From contig NZ_BAABCY010000104.1 of NCBI RefSeq assembly GCF_039539345.1, forward strand, positions 1 to 64,000: DNA of 64,000 bases, written 5' to 3'. The notes beneath the pieces are model-generated. The model saw nothing but the letters and a program-made list of their open reading frames with translations, was not told where the DNA came from and did no database searches. Shown here piece by piece: positions 51,592 through 61,257 of the stretch. A program made the position numbers and the translations under genes. This DNA comes from Snuella lapsa. GTDB taxonomy: Bacteria > Bacteroidota > Bacteroidia > Flavobacteriales > Flavobacteriaceae. Position 1 is the stretch's first letter. Each line of letters opens with the position of its first letter.

Positions 51592-52380
51592 TTAATCTAA
51601 TTCTTTAATAAGTATGTCTTTAAACGCAATGCCTTGACCTTCGGCTTGTAACCCTATGTAGCCTTCTTTAAGAGGGGTGCCATCAATTTTTATAGCAGGA
51701 TCAAATCGGTTGGCAACACCGCCTCCAATAGTTGGTTTACTGTACTGTAATACGGTGTCTTTATTTACAATATGGACAATAAGGGAGTCTTTGTAAACAA
51801 TTAATTCGCCATGTATCCATATATCCCATTTATAGGTTTTAGAAGAGGAATTGATGCAATGCCGTGGGTCGAGTTCGTTATTGTAAATCACATCCGTTCC
51901 AGGGGAACACATATTGCCTGTTGGGCGCGGGTTACCATCATCTGCATCTGCCAGCATCTGGTATTCAACAGAAATGGGCCAATCCTGTTCTTTTAAAATT
52001 GTTTTTGGATCTTGTGAATGGAACATGATGCCGCTATTCCTGTAAGTGTAAGAAGGCGCATCTTTAAGCCACTGATCTGTAAAGCGGTATTTGAATTTTA
52101 AATGGTACGATGAAAATGATTTTTTATAGAATAGATGACCGTAACGTTCGTTAAATGTATCGTAATCGTCATAGTTAACCTGAATAGTACCGTCTTTTAC
52201 CCTAAATGTATTTGCATAATTGTCTCCTACTTCATGATGGTGTATTTTGGGTATCCAACCATCTAAATCCTTACCGTTAAATAATACTTGCCAGTCATTA
52301 TTGTTCTTTTCGGATTTGTTGCCACATGAAAAAATAAGTAAGGCACCAGTTAATAATAGGAAACGTTTTAATAGGATCAT
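51592..52380 (-). CDS. DUF1080 (3-keto-disaccharide hydrolase-like) lipoprotein
   Basis: A 262-residue lipoprotein (lipobox IFSC, Cys19). The mature part is one DUF1080 concanavalin-like sandwich: WQVLFNGKDLDGWIPK, FRVKDGTIQVNYDDY, YHLKFKYRF, RNSGIMFHS, PISVEYQMLADADDGNPRPTGN, GYIGLQAEGQGIAFKDILIKEL. Family members hydrolyse or bind 3-keto-glycosides; some are pure binding proteins. It lies 47 bp downstream of the M1 peptidase gene and may be co-transcribed with it. Confidence 0.88.
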   Translation of the reverse strand: MILLKRFLLLTGALLIFSCGNKSEKNNNDWQVLFNGKDLDGWIPKIHHHEVGDNYANTFRVKDGTIQVNYDDYDTFNERYGHLFYKKSFSSYHLKFKYRFTDQWLKDAPSYTYRNSGIMFHSQDPKTILKEQDWPISVEYQMLADADDGNPRPTGNMCSPGTDVIYNNELDPRHCINSSSKTYKWDIWIHGELIVYKDSLIVHIVNKDTVLQYSKPTIGGGVANRFDPAIKIDGTPLKEGYIGLQAEGQGIAFKDILIKELD

Positions 52381-52427
52381 TTTAAGCTGTTTTTATAAGT
52401 ATTATTGATTGTATTAAGTGGTTTGTG

Positions 52428-54647
52428 TTATTGCTTGTTTTTAAAAGTGTCGAACTCTGAAACGGATTCGGTTTTAGGAAATGTGTTGTTTGTTGTATCT
52501 GTATCGGCAAATTCAAAATTTGGGTCTAAGCTAACTTTCGATACTTCTTTTTCTTTTACGAACGTTTTTTTGATTTCATATTCGTTTCTTCGCCATACTT
52601 CTGCTGGTAATTTGTCGATTTCGGTTGAACCGTCGGTGTAATGCCAGGCAATGGTTACAGGCATAACAAGGCCACCAATATTTTTAATGGTAAGCTCGTA
52701 AATGTTTTTTCTGGACAGTTGCTTACGAAGTTCGGGTTCGTCAATACGCGATAAAAAGCCACCATAGGCATAGTCTGGGGTACTTGTCAGGGTAACGGTT
52801 TCTGGGCCGTTTGAGAAGTCTGTCCTTTGCTTGGCGGTTTCCGATCCAGTAAGTTGTCCCTGAACTTTCTTTTTTTGGTCTTCAATATTTAAATCTTCCT
52901 CGTGGACCTTAAACCATTTAACATCAGATAGCTCCATGTCTACATTGTCGGTTGTAAAAAACCAACCTCTAAAAAACCAGTCTAAATCGGTAGCTGTGGC
53001 ATCTTCTAGTGTTCTAAATAAATCGCCTGGGTTTGGGTGTTTGTATTTCCATCGGTTGGCGTACTCTTTGAATGCTTGGTCGAAAAGTTCTGGGCCTATT
53101 ACCGAATGCCTAAGAATTTGTAAACCTACAGTTGGCTTTATGTAAAAGTTATTGCCAAATTGCGTTAATAATTCACTGTCTGAAGTTGTCATAATAGGAC
53201 GCATAATGTTTTTGTCTCCGCTCATAAAAGGAACGATACTTTGCGGTGTTGTGCTCTTAAATTCGGGATATCTCTCGGCAATGGTGCGTTGGTGAAGGAA
53301 TGTGTTCAAGCCTTCGTCCATCCACATCCATTTGCGTTCATCCGAGCTCACGATCATTGGAAACCAATTATGGCCAACTTCATGAACGATCACACCTATC
53401 ATTCCTGCTTTGGCAGCAGGACTCATTTTTCCATTTTTTGGACGTCCGCCGTTAAAGCTTATCATAGGAAACTCCATACCTATATTGGATGTGTTCACAG
53501 AAATGGCTACAGGGTAAGGGTACTCAAAAGTAGCCTCGGAATAGACTTCCAGTGCATGTTTAATTGCTTTAGTAGACTCTTCTTGCCAAACGGGTAAACC
53601 TTCTTTTGGAAAGAAGGACATGGCCATAACGGTATTGTTGGATAGTTTTACCGCTTGGGCGTCCCAAATAAATTTACGGGACGAGGCAAAAGCAAAGTCA
53701 CGTACATTATTGGCTTTAAATTTCCAGGTTTTTAGTTTGGTGGATTTCGATTTTTCATTGGATCTGGCTTCCGATTCGGTAACGATTAAAATGGGTTTAT
53801 CAAACGATTTACGAGCTAAATCCATTCTTTGTTGTTGTGTTTTGCTAAGAACTTCCCCACTGTTTTGTAAACTTCCGGTAGCCGCAACAATATGATCTGC
53901 GGGCACAGTAATTTCAACCTCATAATCTCCAAATTCAAGAGCGAATTCTCCCAATCTTTGAAATTGTTGGTTTTGCCACCCTTCGGTATCGTTGTATACG
54001 GCCATTCTGGGAAACCAATGGGCAATTAAATAAACGGTATTGTTGTCTTCTGGAAAGTACTCATAGCCCTCTCTTGATAAATAGAACATGCTGCGATCGG
54101 TGATAGGGTATGACCAACCGATAGAAAATTGTAAAGACGTCCCAGTTTTTAAAGGGGTGTCAAGCATGACCTTCATCATTGTATTGTTTACAAAGGATTT
54201 CATGGTGTTGCCATTGGCGTCTTTAATGTATTTTATGGTGTAGCCGGCTGGGAATTCTATAGCTCTGGTGAGAAATTGCATTTCACGCGAGGTCATATCG
54301 GTATTTACGGTATTTTTGGCCTCTCCGAAGTCTTCATTTCCTTTTTTGTTTACATTTTGTTCTAACTGAATCCATAAATAGCTTAGGTCGTCTGGAGAAT
54401 TATTGTAGTAAGTAATGGTTTCTTTCCCATTTATGGTGTTATTGGCTTCATCTAATGCGGCCTGTATTTTATAATTGGCACGTTGTTGCCAATAAGCTTT
54501 GCTTGGGGCTCCACTTGCCGTCCTGTAAGTGTTAGGAGGTGTTATTAGATTATCGATGGGTTCGAACTTTCCTTGCCAGGGGAGATTTTGTCCGTAAGTG
54601 CTACAAATAAATAGCAGAGCCAAAAGCTTAAATGAATGATGTTGCAT
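52428..54647 (-). CDS. Secreted M1-family zinc aminopeptidase
   Basis: A 739-residue peptidase with signal MQHHSFKLLALLFICSTYG-Q. The gluzincin site is HEVGHNWFP (His422, Glu423, His426) with the third ligand Glu445 in MWMDEGLNTF. The exopeptidase motif GAMEN appears as GMEFP (about 390), suggesting altered substrate handling. An N-terminal beta domain (about 25-250) and a C-terminal region precede the end. It likely trims peptides in the periplasm or at the surface. Divergent from ppa over 109 bp. Confidence 0.92.
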   Translation of the reverse strand: MQHHSFKLLALLFICSTYGQNLPWQGKFEPIDNLITPPNTYRTASGAPSKAYWQQRANYKIQAALDEANNTINGKETITYYNNSPDDLSYLWIQLEQNVNKKGNEDFGEAKNTVNTDMTSREMQFLTRAIEFPAGYTIKYIKDANGNTMKSFVNNTMMKVMLDTPLKTGTSLQFSIGWSYPITDRSMFYLSREGYEYFPEDNNTVYLIAHWFPRMAVYNDTEGWQNQQFQRLGEFALEFGDYEVEITVPADHIVAATGSLQNSGEVLSKTQQQRMDLARKSFDKPILIVTESEARSNEKSKSTKLKTWKFKANNVRDFAFASSRKFIWDAQAVKLSNNTVMAMSFFPKEGLPVWQEESTKAIKHALEVYSEATFEYPYPVAISVNTSNIGMEFPMISFNGGRPKNGKMSPAAKAGMIGVIVHEVGHNWFPMIVSSDERKWMWMDEGLNTFLHQRTIAERYPEFKSTTPQSIVPFMSGDKNIMRPIMTTSDSELLTQFGNNFYIKPTVGLQILRHSVIGPELFDQAFKEYANRWKYKHPNPGDLFRTLEDATATDLDWFFRGWFFTTDNVDMELSDVKWFKVHEEDLNIEDQKKKVQGQLTGSETAKQRTDFSNGPETVTLTSTPDYAYGGFLSRIDEPELRKQLSRKNIYELTIKNIGGLVMPVTIAWHYTDGSTEIDKLPAEVWRRNEYEIKKTFVKEKEVSKVSLDPNFEFADTDTTNNTFPKTESVSEFDTFKNKQ

Positions 54648-54707
54648 GTTGTTATGAGTTAGTAAGGCAATATAACAAAATAATAATATAAAACGATGCT
54701 ATTTTTG

Positions 54708-54738
54708 TTGTTTAAAGTCTAAGTGTTCAGTACCTTTG
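54708..54738 (+). promoter_or_regulatory. Promoter of ppa
   Basis: TTG (54708-54710), 20 nt, then TACCTTTG (54731-54738) is a full match to the Bacteroidetes consensus. Transcription would start near 54744, about 13 nt before the ATG. Confidence 0.65.
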
Positions 54739-54756
54739 CAACCCTAAAATTATACT

Positions 54757-55284
54757 ATGAGTAAGAAAGCATCTTTAACATTCGATGTGTTAATTGAAAT
54801 ACCAAAAGGTAGTAGAAATAAATACGAATACGATTTTACATTACATAAGATACGTTTCGACCGTACGTTGTTTTCGTCTATGATGTATCCTGGTGATTAT
54901 GGGTTTGTTCCAGAAACTGTGGCTTTAGACCAAGATCCGCTAGATGTTTTGGTGTTAGGAACCGAACCAACTTATCCAATGGTTGTTATGGAGGTAAGAC
55001 CGATAGGTGTATTCCATATGGCAGATGAAAAGGGGCCAGATGAGAAAATAATATGTGTGCCGGTTTCTGACCCTGTATGGAGTAAAAGAAAAGATATTTC
55101 TGATTTGAATCCCCATAGATTGAAAGAAATAGAGCATTTTTTTCAGGTGTATAAGGATTTGGAGAAAAAGAAAGTAGATGTAGGTGGCTGGGGAAATGCC
55201 GATGAAGCTATTAGGATTTACCACGAGTGTGTAAAGCGTTATGACGAAAGTGAACACAAGAAAAAACGAACCTTTACTATCTAA
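54757..55284 (+). CDS. ppa: Inorganic pyrophosphatase (family I)
   Basis: A 175-residue soluble enzyme hydrolysing pyrophosphate to phosphate, pulling biosynthetic reactions forward. Visible are the family signature around FTLHKIRFDRTLFSSMMYPGDYGFVPETVALDQDPLDVLVLGTEP (metal-binding acidic residues in the DxDPLDVLV segment) and KIICVPVSDPVW. It precedes the membrane pyrophosphatase gene by 131 bp with a terminator between, so soluble and ion-pumping pyrophosphate hydrolysis are encoded side by side but as separate units. Confidence 0.96.
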   Translation: MSKKASLTFDVLIEIPKGSRNKYEYDFTLHKIRFDRTLFSSMMYPGDYGFVPETVALDQDPLDVLVLGTEPTYPMVVMEVRPIGVFHMADEKGPDEKIICVPVSDPVWSKRKDISDLNPHRLKEIEHFFQVYKDLEKKKVDVGGWGNADEAIRIYHECVKRYDESEHKKKRTFTI

Positions 55285-55318
55285 TTGAGAGATTAATAAT
55301 TTTTCTATAAAAAAAATG

Positions 55319-55348
55319 AACCATCTTAAATTTAAGGTGGTTTTTTTT
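55319..55348 (+). terminator. Terminator after ppa
   Basis: AACCATCTTAAA and TTTAAGGTGGTT form a stem (one G-T wobble) with almost no loop and eight following T's. Confidence 0.8.
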
Positions 55349-55414
55349 ATCACTTATATTTTCCTATTTTTAGCGGAATTAAAAAATAAATAATTTTTAA
55401 ACCAACTAATTAAT

Positions 55415-57757
55415 ATGGAATTAATAGTAAAATTTTTACCGCTTTTTGGTGTTTTGGCACTAGCGTTTGTATTTATTAAAAGTTCTTGGGTGTCGAAACA
55501 AGACCAAGGCAATGAACGGATGATTAAAATAGCAAAGAACATTGCTGATGGGGCCATGTCCTTTTTAAAGGCTGAATACAAGATCCTATCGATTTTTGTC
55601 ATTGCTGTTGCCATTTTGTTGTACTTTAAAGGAAGTTCAGAAACAGGATCAAATGGTATGGTTGCAGTATCTTTTATTGTAGGTGCTATATGTTCTGCAC
55701 TTGCCGGATTTATAGGTATGAAAGTCGCTACCAAAGCAAATGTTAGAACTACCAGTGCAGCTAGAAACTCTCTTGGTAAAGCTCTGGAAGTAGCTTTTGC
55801 CGGTGGTGCGGTAATGGGATTAGGTGTCGTTGGTTTAGGTGTTTTGGGATTGAGTGGTTTGTTTATGGTTTATCAGAACTTATGGGCAGGGCCAGAAAAC
55901 TTAACTATGGTGCTTAACGTACTTTCTGGGTTTTCATTGGGAGCTTCCTCAATTGCCTTATTTGCGCGTGTAGGTGGAGGAATTTATACTAAGGCTGCTG
56001 ATGTAGGAGCTGATTTGGTTGGAAAGGTTGAAGCGGGTATTCCTGAAGATCATCCTTTAAACCCTGCTACCATTGCTGATAATGTAGGGGATAATGTAGG
56101 GGATGTTGCAGGAATGGGAGCCGATTTATTCGAATCCTATGTAGGCTCTATAATTGGTACTATGGTATTGGGAGCATTAATAACCACTACGGATTTTGAC
56201 GGCCTAGGAGCAGTGTATTTGCCTTTAGTATTAGCAGCGATAGGTATAGTTATGTCTATTATAGGTACCTTTTTTGTAAAAGTCAAAGATGGTGGATCTC
56301 CCCATAAAGCATTGAATATAGGAGAGTTTGGGTCAGCCGGATTAATGGTTGTTGCTTCTTACTTTATTATTGATGCTTTTATTCCTGAGTCATATGTTTT
56401 TAAAGGTGTAGAATACACTTCTATAGGCGTATTTTGGGCAACAATTGCTGGATTGGTAGCTGGGTTGCTAGTAGGTAAGGTAACCGAGTATTATACAGGA
56501 ACAGGAACAAAGCCCGTAAATGCAATTGTTAGACAATCGGAAACGGGTGCTGCTACCAACATTATAGCAGGGCTAGGAACTGGAATGATGTCTACTATGA
56601 TTCCCATTCTTTTAATAGCATGTGCTATTTTAGTGTCACATCATTTTGCAGGTTTGTACGGTATAGCCATTGCAGCTGTGGGAATGTTAGCGAATACTGG
56701 CATTCAGTTGGCGGTTGATGCATATGGCCCTATATCCGATAATGCTGGTGGTATAGCAGAAATGGCTGAGTTGCCAAGTGAGGTGCGCGAACGTACCGAT
56801 AAATTGGATGCTGTAGGTAATACTACGGCTGCCATTGGAAAAGGTTTTGCCATTGCTTCGGCTGCTTTAACCGCTTTGGCTTTGTTTGCAGCATTTATGG
56901 AAACAGCAAATGTTACGGCTATTGATGTGTCTCGACCAGATATTATGGCTGGTTTGTTGGTAGGAGGTATGTTGCCCTTTGTATTTTCGGCTTTGTCGAT
57001 GAATGCGGTGGGGCGTGCTGCAATGGCTATGATTGAAGAAGTGCGTCGTCAATTTAATGATATACCTCAGTTAAAAGCAGCTTTAGGGATTATGAGAAAG
57101 TATGATTCCGATATGAGTAAGGCTTCAAAAGAAGATCGCGCCATATTTGATGCTGCCGATGGTTATGCTGAATACGAAAAATGTGTAGCTATTTCTACGC
57201 AAGCTTCGATAAAAGAAATGGTATTACCAGGTTTATTAGCTATTGCTGTTCCTGTAGCAGTGGGCTTTATTGGAGGTGCCGAAATGTTAGGAGGCCTTTT
57301 AGCTGGTGTTACTACCTGTGGTGTGTTAATGGCTATTTTCCAGTCGAATGCTGGCGGTGCATGGGATAATGCAAAGAAAACTATTGAAGAGCAGGGCAGA
57401 AAAGGTACCGATGCACATAAAGCGGCTGTTGTGGGCGATACTGTAGGAGATCCTTTTAAGGATACATCGGGACCGTCATTGAATATTTTGTTAAAGTTGA
57501 TGTCGGTAGTGGCCTTGGTAATTGCTCCTAGTATTGCTTTGTCTCCAGATGCTATAACAGCTTATGTAACTAATAGCAATGATGTAGCTACTGAAATTGT
57601 TGAGGTTTCAAATGAAACTACGACTGATGTAAATATAAACACCAGTACAGAAACGGTTGTTTACAGGTCGTTAGAAGCGAAAGTACAAGAGGGTGATGCT
57701 TTAAAGGTTTCTGAAGCTGCTCACGTTCAAGTAGCAGAAACAGGATTAGTAAGGTAA
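55415..57757 (+). CDS. hppA: Membrane-bound ion-translocating pyrophosphatase (K+-dependent type)
   Basis: A 780-residue integral membrane protein with about 16 helices that couples pyrophosphate hydrolysis to H+ and/or Na+ export. The signature DVGADLVGKVEAGIPEDHPLNP and NVGDNVGDVAGMGADLFESY bind Mg-pyrophosphate. GNTTAAIGKG has Ala where K+-independent enzymes carry Lys, so K+ dependence is expected. Pump ion cannot be told with certainty. After the last helix there is an unusual C-terminal tail of about 65 residues rich in Thr, Val, Glu and Asn (from TAYVTNSNDVA on), not common in the family. Confidence 0.95.
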   Translation: MELIVKFLPLFGVLALAFVFIKSSWVSKQDQGNERMIKIAKNIADGAMSFLKAEYKILSIFVIAVAILLYFKGSSETGSNGMVAVSFIVGAICSALAGFIGMKVATKANVRTTSAARNSLGKALEVAFAGGAVMGLGVVGLGVLGLSGLFMVYQNLWAGPENLTMVLNVLSGFSLGASSIALFARVGGGIYTKAADVGADLVGKVEAGIPEDHPLNPATIADNVGDNVGDVAGMGADLFESYVGSIIGTMVLGALITTTDFDGLGAVYLPLVLAAIGIVMSIIGTFFVKVKDGGSPHKALNIGEFGSAGLMVVASYFIIDAFIPESYVFKGVEYTSIGVFWATIAGLVAGLLVGKVTEYYTGTGTKPVNAIVRQSETGAATNIIAGLGTGMMSTMIPILLIACAILVSHHFAGLYGIAIAAVGMLANTGIQLAVDAYGPISDNAGGIAEMAELPSEVRERTDKLDAVGNTTAAIGKGFAIASAALTALALFAAFMETANVTAIDVSRPDIMAGLLVGGMLPFVFSALSMNAVGRAAMAMIEEVRRQFNDIPQLKAALGIMRKYDSDMSKASKEDRAIFDAADGYAEYEKCVAISTQASIKEMVLPGLLAIAVPVAVGFIGGAEMLGGLLAGVTTCGVLMAIFQSNAGGAWDNAKKTIEEQGRKGTDAHKAAVVGDTVGDPFKDTSGPSLNILLKLMSVVALVIAPSIALSPDAITAYVTNSNDVATEIVEVSNETTTDVNINTSTETVVYRSLEAKVQEGDALKVSEAAHVQVAETGLVR

Positions 57758-57786
57758 ATAGCCGCTATCTAAATAAAACAAAGAGG

Positions 57787-57822
57787 TCGTCTATAAAGTA
57801 ATTTATAGACGATTTTCTTTTT
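57787..57822 (+). terminator. Terminator after hppA
   Basis: TCGTCTATAAA (57787-57797) pairs perfectly with TTTATAGACGA (57802-57812) around a 4-nt loop, followed by TTTTCTTTTTT. Confidence 0.85.
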
Positions 57823-57960
57823 TATAAATGTATCGATATTTAGGGTTATCTGGTTTTTTAGTTAAAAAGTTCTAAAGTGTTAAAGTAAAATGAAGGTTAG
57901 CTTTCAGTGAGACTTTTTTAAGGGATGTGCCATAGCAACAAATCCTATCCCTATGGGATG

Positions 57961-57992
57961 AAAAAAAAAAAAAGCTGCCTTTTTAGACAGCT
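57961..57992 (-). terminator. Terminator of the DPP-IV-type gene
   Basis: Read on the minus strand, AGCTGTCT (57992-57985) pairs with AGGCAGCT (57980-57973), with one mismatch, and is followed by a run of about twelve T's. Confidence 0.85.
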
Positions 57993-58015
57993 CCTTCGTT
58001 TTATTGGATAGTGTT

Positions 58016-60532
58016 CTACCCCTTTTTAGGGATGTCCCTGTTCATTTCTGTTATGTCTGTTCCTATAACTTCTACCCCTAGCAAGTGCCTGCTAAAGTAG
58101 TCGGCTTTTAACCAAAAGAAATATTCTGTCATGTCCCCAAAGCCATGACGCTGTCCAGGCATGAGCATAAAATCAAAACGTTTGTTGGCTTTAATTAAGG
58201 CATCAGCCATTCTAATGGTCGAACCGGGATGTACGTTATTATCTATATCGCCTGTTACAAGCATGAGTTTGCCTTTTAGGTTTTTGGCTAACGATTGGTT
58301 TTTATCAATATTATATTTATAAGAGATTTTACCATCAGTATCTTTTTCTTCTTTTATGCCGTGATGGGTCTCACTCCACCAACTATTATAAATGGTATTG
58401 TCGTGGTTACCTGCCGAAGATACAGCTACTTTAAAGAAATCTGGGTAAACCAGCATGGCAGCGGTAGACATAAATCCGCCTCCAGAGTGGCCAAAAATAC
58501 CGACTTTATCAATATCAATAAAGTTGTATTTATCTGCTAATTGTTCGGCTACATACTTTTTATCGGCAAGGCCATAATCCCTTAAATTGCCATAACCATA
58601 AGTGTGGTACCATTTAGATCTGTCTGGGTGTCCGCCTCTGTTTCCTAAGGTAACTACAATAAAACCAACTTGAGCCATTCTATCTGTTCTGTTCATACTT
58701 ACAGAGAACGATTTGCTAACAGCTTCTGTTTGTGGTCCTGGGTATACATATTCTATTAAAGGGTAGCTTTTGGTTTCGTCAAAATCGAAAGGTTTGTACA
58801 TTACCCCATAAATATCGGTAATGCCATCATCGGCTTTCATTTTAAACGGTTCGGGGAATTTATAACCAGTAGCCATGAGCTGTGAAAGGTCTGCTGTTTC
58901 CAAATTTAAAACAACCTGTCCGTTGCTATCTCTTAATTCTGACTTGGGAATCGTGTTTACGCGAGAATAATTGCTAACAAAAAAGTTGTTGGAGTCGGAC
59001 ACACTAACGCTAGTATTGTAATCTCCATTATTTAAGCTTTTAATAAATCCAGACCCATTTAAATTGATCTTGTACAAATGCGCATAGTAAGGGTCTATGC
59101 TTTTGTTAACACCATTGGCAGTAAAGTAAAGTGTTCGTGTTTTTTCATCGATACCCTCGAAACTATCCACATGAAACTCGCCGTTTGTAATCTGTTTTTT
59201 TAAGTTTCCGTTGGCATCGTATAAGTAAAAGTGTGCCCAACCATCGCGTTCTGACCAATGTAATATTTCGGTTTCATTATTAAATAAAACGATGTCCCTT
59301 TTCTCTATGTAGGTGTTAAAGTGTTCGTTGATAAGTGTTTTTACTTCGCCAGAGCTGATATCTGCTACATGAATGTCTAATTTTTTTCGATCACGGCTAA
59401 CGGTATTGAAGTAAATCTTATCTTTTTTAGATAGTAGCAATCTTGGTTTGTGTTTGCTTGTGTTCGATTTTTTATATCGATGTGCATAAACCGATATGCT
59501 TTGTTGAACAGTTGTGTCTATTTTAACTGTTGTAACCTCTTTTGAAGGCATGTCAAAAACCAAAAGATCGGTTTTATAAAACTCCTGTTCTCCGGCCATA
59601 TGGTATTTATAGGTTTCTAAAGAAGGGCGGCTGGAGGTAACGGAATTAATTACCCATAGGTCTTTAATATGTCTGGAGTCTGATTTTTGAAACACAAATT
59701 TTTTAGAATCGTGCGACCAAAATCCATAAATAGATTCTCTTTTGTCTTCATCTTTTTTTTCTTCTTTATCGCTAAAGGTTCTATGGTTGCCGCCGTAACC
59801 AAAATGTTTAACACCATCGGTTGTCCATTGGTGTTCTACAATGGTTGTGTCTTTAGAATCCTTTACGGCTTTTAAAAAATTAGCTTTATCCATCCAGAAT
59901 AGGTTGTAGTTTTTAGAGAATAATACGATACTACTGTCTGGTGCAACGTTAGCCCATTTTTCCCATTCTTTTTTTGGTTCTTTTTTGTTATCTAAAACGG
60001 TTAGGGAATTCCCTCCTAATTTGTATTCAAAGTGGTATTCCTTTTTTTCCATTTTAGGTTTTTCCTTTTTTTCTTTTTTTGTTGAAGTGGAGTCTTTTTG
60101 AGTGTTTTCTTCTTGCTCTTTAATGACTTCTACTTCTTCAGTAGATGTAACCCTAAAACGAATGGCAGTTTCGTTATTTACAAATTCAAAATTAAAACGG
60201 GGTAAATGTTTAGCGGTATAAGGATCTTTGGTTATCTCGGTTAACCATTTGGCCATTTTAGCGTTATCGAATAATTTTGATTTGGTTTTTTTATCGGCGT
60301 CTACTAAGTAATAATTAGAGCCTTCGGTAGTTTTGTATTGGTACCAAAAACGGTTGCCGTTTTTCAACCAATGGGGACTAACCGTAGTGGAGTGCACTAA
60401 TTTTGCCAGGTTTTTTGGAGAAAACTTTGAGGCTAATCTATAATTAGGTAATGGTGTTTGTTGTTTTTCTTCTTGAGAAAATAATACATTGCAGCTTATA
60501 AATAAGGCAGCAATAAGAGTAGTTTGTTTCAT
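58016..60532 (-). CDS. Secreted S9 dipeptidyl-peptidase IV-type serine peptidase
   Basis: An 838-residue peptidase with signal MKQTTLIAALFISCNVLFS-Q. An eight-blade propeller domain (about 40-590) precedes the alpha/beta-hydrolase domain with nucleophile GHSGGGFMS (near 690), Asp in VTGDIDNNVHP and His in GQRHGFGD. It would release dipeptides from the N-terminus of peptides outside the cytoplasm. A strongly charged Lys/Glu insertion (about 140-170, with repeated KKEKKEK) lies in the propeller and looks like a flexible surface loop. Stand-alone gene with its own terminator. Confidence 0.92.
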   Translation of the reverse strand: MKQTTLIAALFISCNVLFSQEEKQQTPLPNYRLASKFSPKNLAKLVHSTTVSPHWLKNGNRFWYQYKTTEGSNYYLVDADKKTKSKLFDNAKMAKWLTEITKDPYTAKHLPRFNFEFVNNETAIRFRVTSTEEVEVIKEQEENTQKDSTSTKKEKKEKPKMEKKEYHFEYKLGGNSLTVLDNKKEPKKEWEKWANVAPDSSIVLFSKNYNLFWMDKANFLKAVKDSKDTTIVEHQWTTDGVKHFGYGGNHRTFSDKEEKKDEDKRESIYGFWSHDSKKFVFQKSDSRHIKDLWVINSVTSSRPSLETYKYHMAGEQEFYKTDLLVFDMPSKEVTTVKIDTTVQQSISVYAHRYKKSNTSKHKPRLLLSKKDKIYFNTVSRDRKKLDIHVADISSGEVKTLINEHFNTYIEKRDIVLFNNETEILHWSERDGWAHFYLYDANGNLKKQITNGEFHVDSFEGIDEKTRTLYFTANGVNKSIDPYYAHLYKINLNGSGFIKSLNNGDYNTSVSVSDSNNFFVSNYSRVNTIPKSELRDSNGQVVLNLETADLSQLMATGYKFPEPFKMKADDGITDIYGVMYKPFDFDETKSYPLIEYVYPGPQTEAVSKSFSVSMNRTDRMAQVGFIVVTLGNRGGHPDRSKWYHTYGYGNLRDYGLADKKYVAEQLADKYNFIDIDKVGIFGHSGGGFMSTAAMLVYPDFFKVAVSSAGNHDNTIYNSWWSETHHGIKEEKDTDGKISYKYNIDKNQSLAKNLKGKLMLVTGDIDNNVHPGSTIRMADALIKANKRFDFMLMPGQRHGFGDMTEYFFWLKADYFSRHLLGVEVIGTDITEMNRDIPKKG

Positions 60533-60638
60533 GACTTTAATATAGAGATATCAGGTCACGAAAATAATAATTATCTTATGGGAGGTTTATAATTAAATGT
60601 TAAAGTAAATGCTTTAAGTTAGTTGAAAATAAAAGTTA

Positions 60639-61253
60639 TTAAAACAAACCATTAATTTCGGCATCAACAGTATTGATAACGTTACCTAAATCTTCCGGAT
60701 TGTCTACAAAATTCAACTTATCGACATCTACTATTAATAATTTTCCTTTAGAGTATCCATGTATCCAGGCTTCGTAACGTTCGTTTAATCGGCTTAGGTA
60801 ATCAATGCTAATAGAGTTTTCGTATTCACGTCCTCGTTTGTGTATTTGAGATACTAAGTTGGGGATCGAACTCCTTAAGTATATTAATATGTCGGGGCCT
60901 TGAATTAAGGATTCCATTAAATCGAAAAGCGATTTGTAGTTTTCGTAATCACGATTGGTCATTAGCCCCATTGCATGTAGGTTAGGGGCAAAAATGTGTG
61001 CATCTTCGTAAATGGTTCGGTCTTGAATAATGTCTTTTCCACTTTTGCGAATTTGTAATATTTGTCTAAAACGGCTATTTAAAAAGTAGACCTGTAGGTT
61101 AAAACTCCAGCGCTCCATTTGATTGTAAAAATCGTCCAGATAAGGATTGTCTACCACATCTTCAAGTTGTGACTCCCAACCATAGTGTTTAGAAAGTAAT
61201 TTTGTAAGCGTTGTTTTTCCAGAACCGATATTTCCTGCAATCGCAATATGCAT
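60639..61253 (-). CDS. Deoxynucleoside kinase
   Basis: A 204-residue cytosolic kinase of the dNK/dGK-dCK type. P-loop GNIGSGKTT (about 7-15), substrate Glu in LEDVVDNPYLDDFY, WSFNLQVYFLNSRFRQI, catalytic DRTIYEDAHIFA, and the lid region LRSSIPNLVSQIHKRGREYE. It phosphorylates salvaged deoxynucleosides, in line with the nucleoside transporter and nuclease encoded 17 kb away. It lies 4 bp after the preceding gene, so the pair is an operon. Confidence 0.93.
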   Translation of the reverse strand: MHIAIAGNIGSGKTTLTKLLSKHYGWESQLEDVVDNPYLDDFYNQMERWSFNLQVYFLNSRFRQILQIRKSGKDIIQDRTIYEDAHIFAPNLHAMGLMTNRDYENYKSLFDLMESLIQGPDILIYLRSSIPNLVSQIHKRGREYENSISIDYLSRLNERYEAWIHGYSKGKLLIVDVDKLNFVDNPEDLGNVINTVDAEINGLF

Positions 61254-61257
61254 AGTG

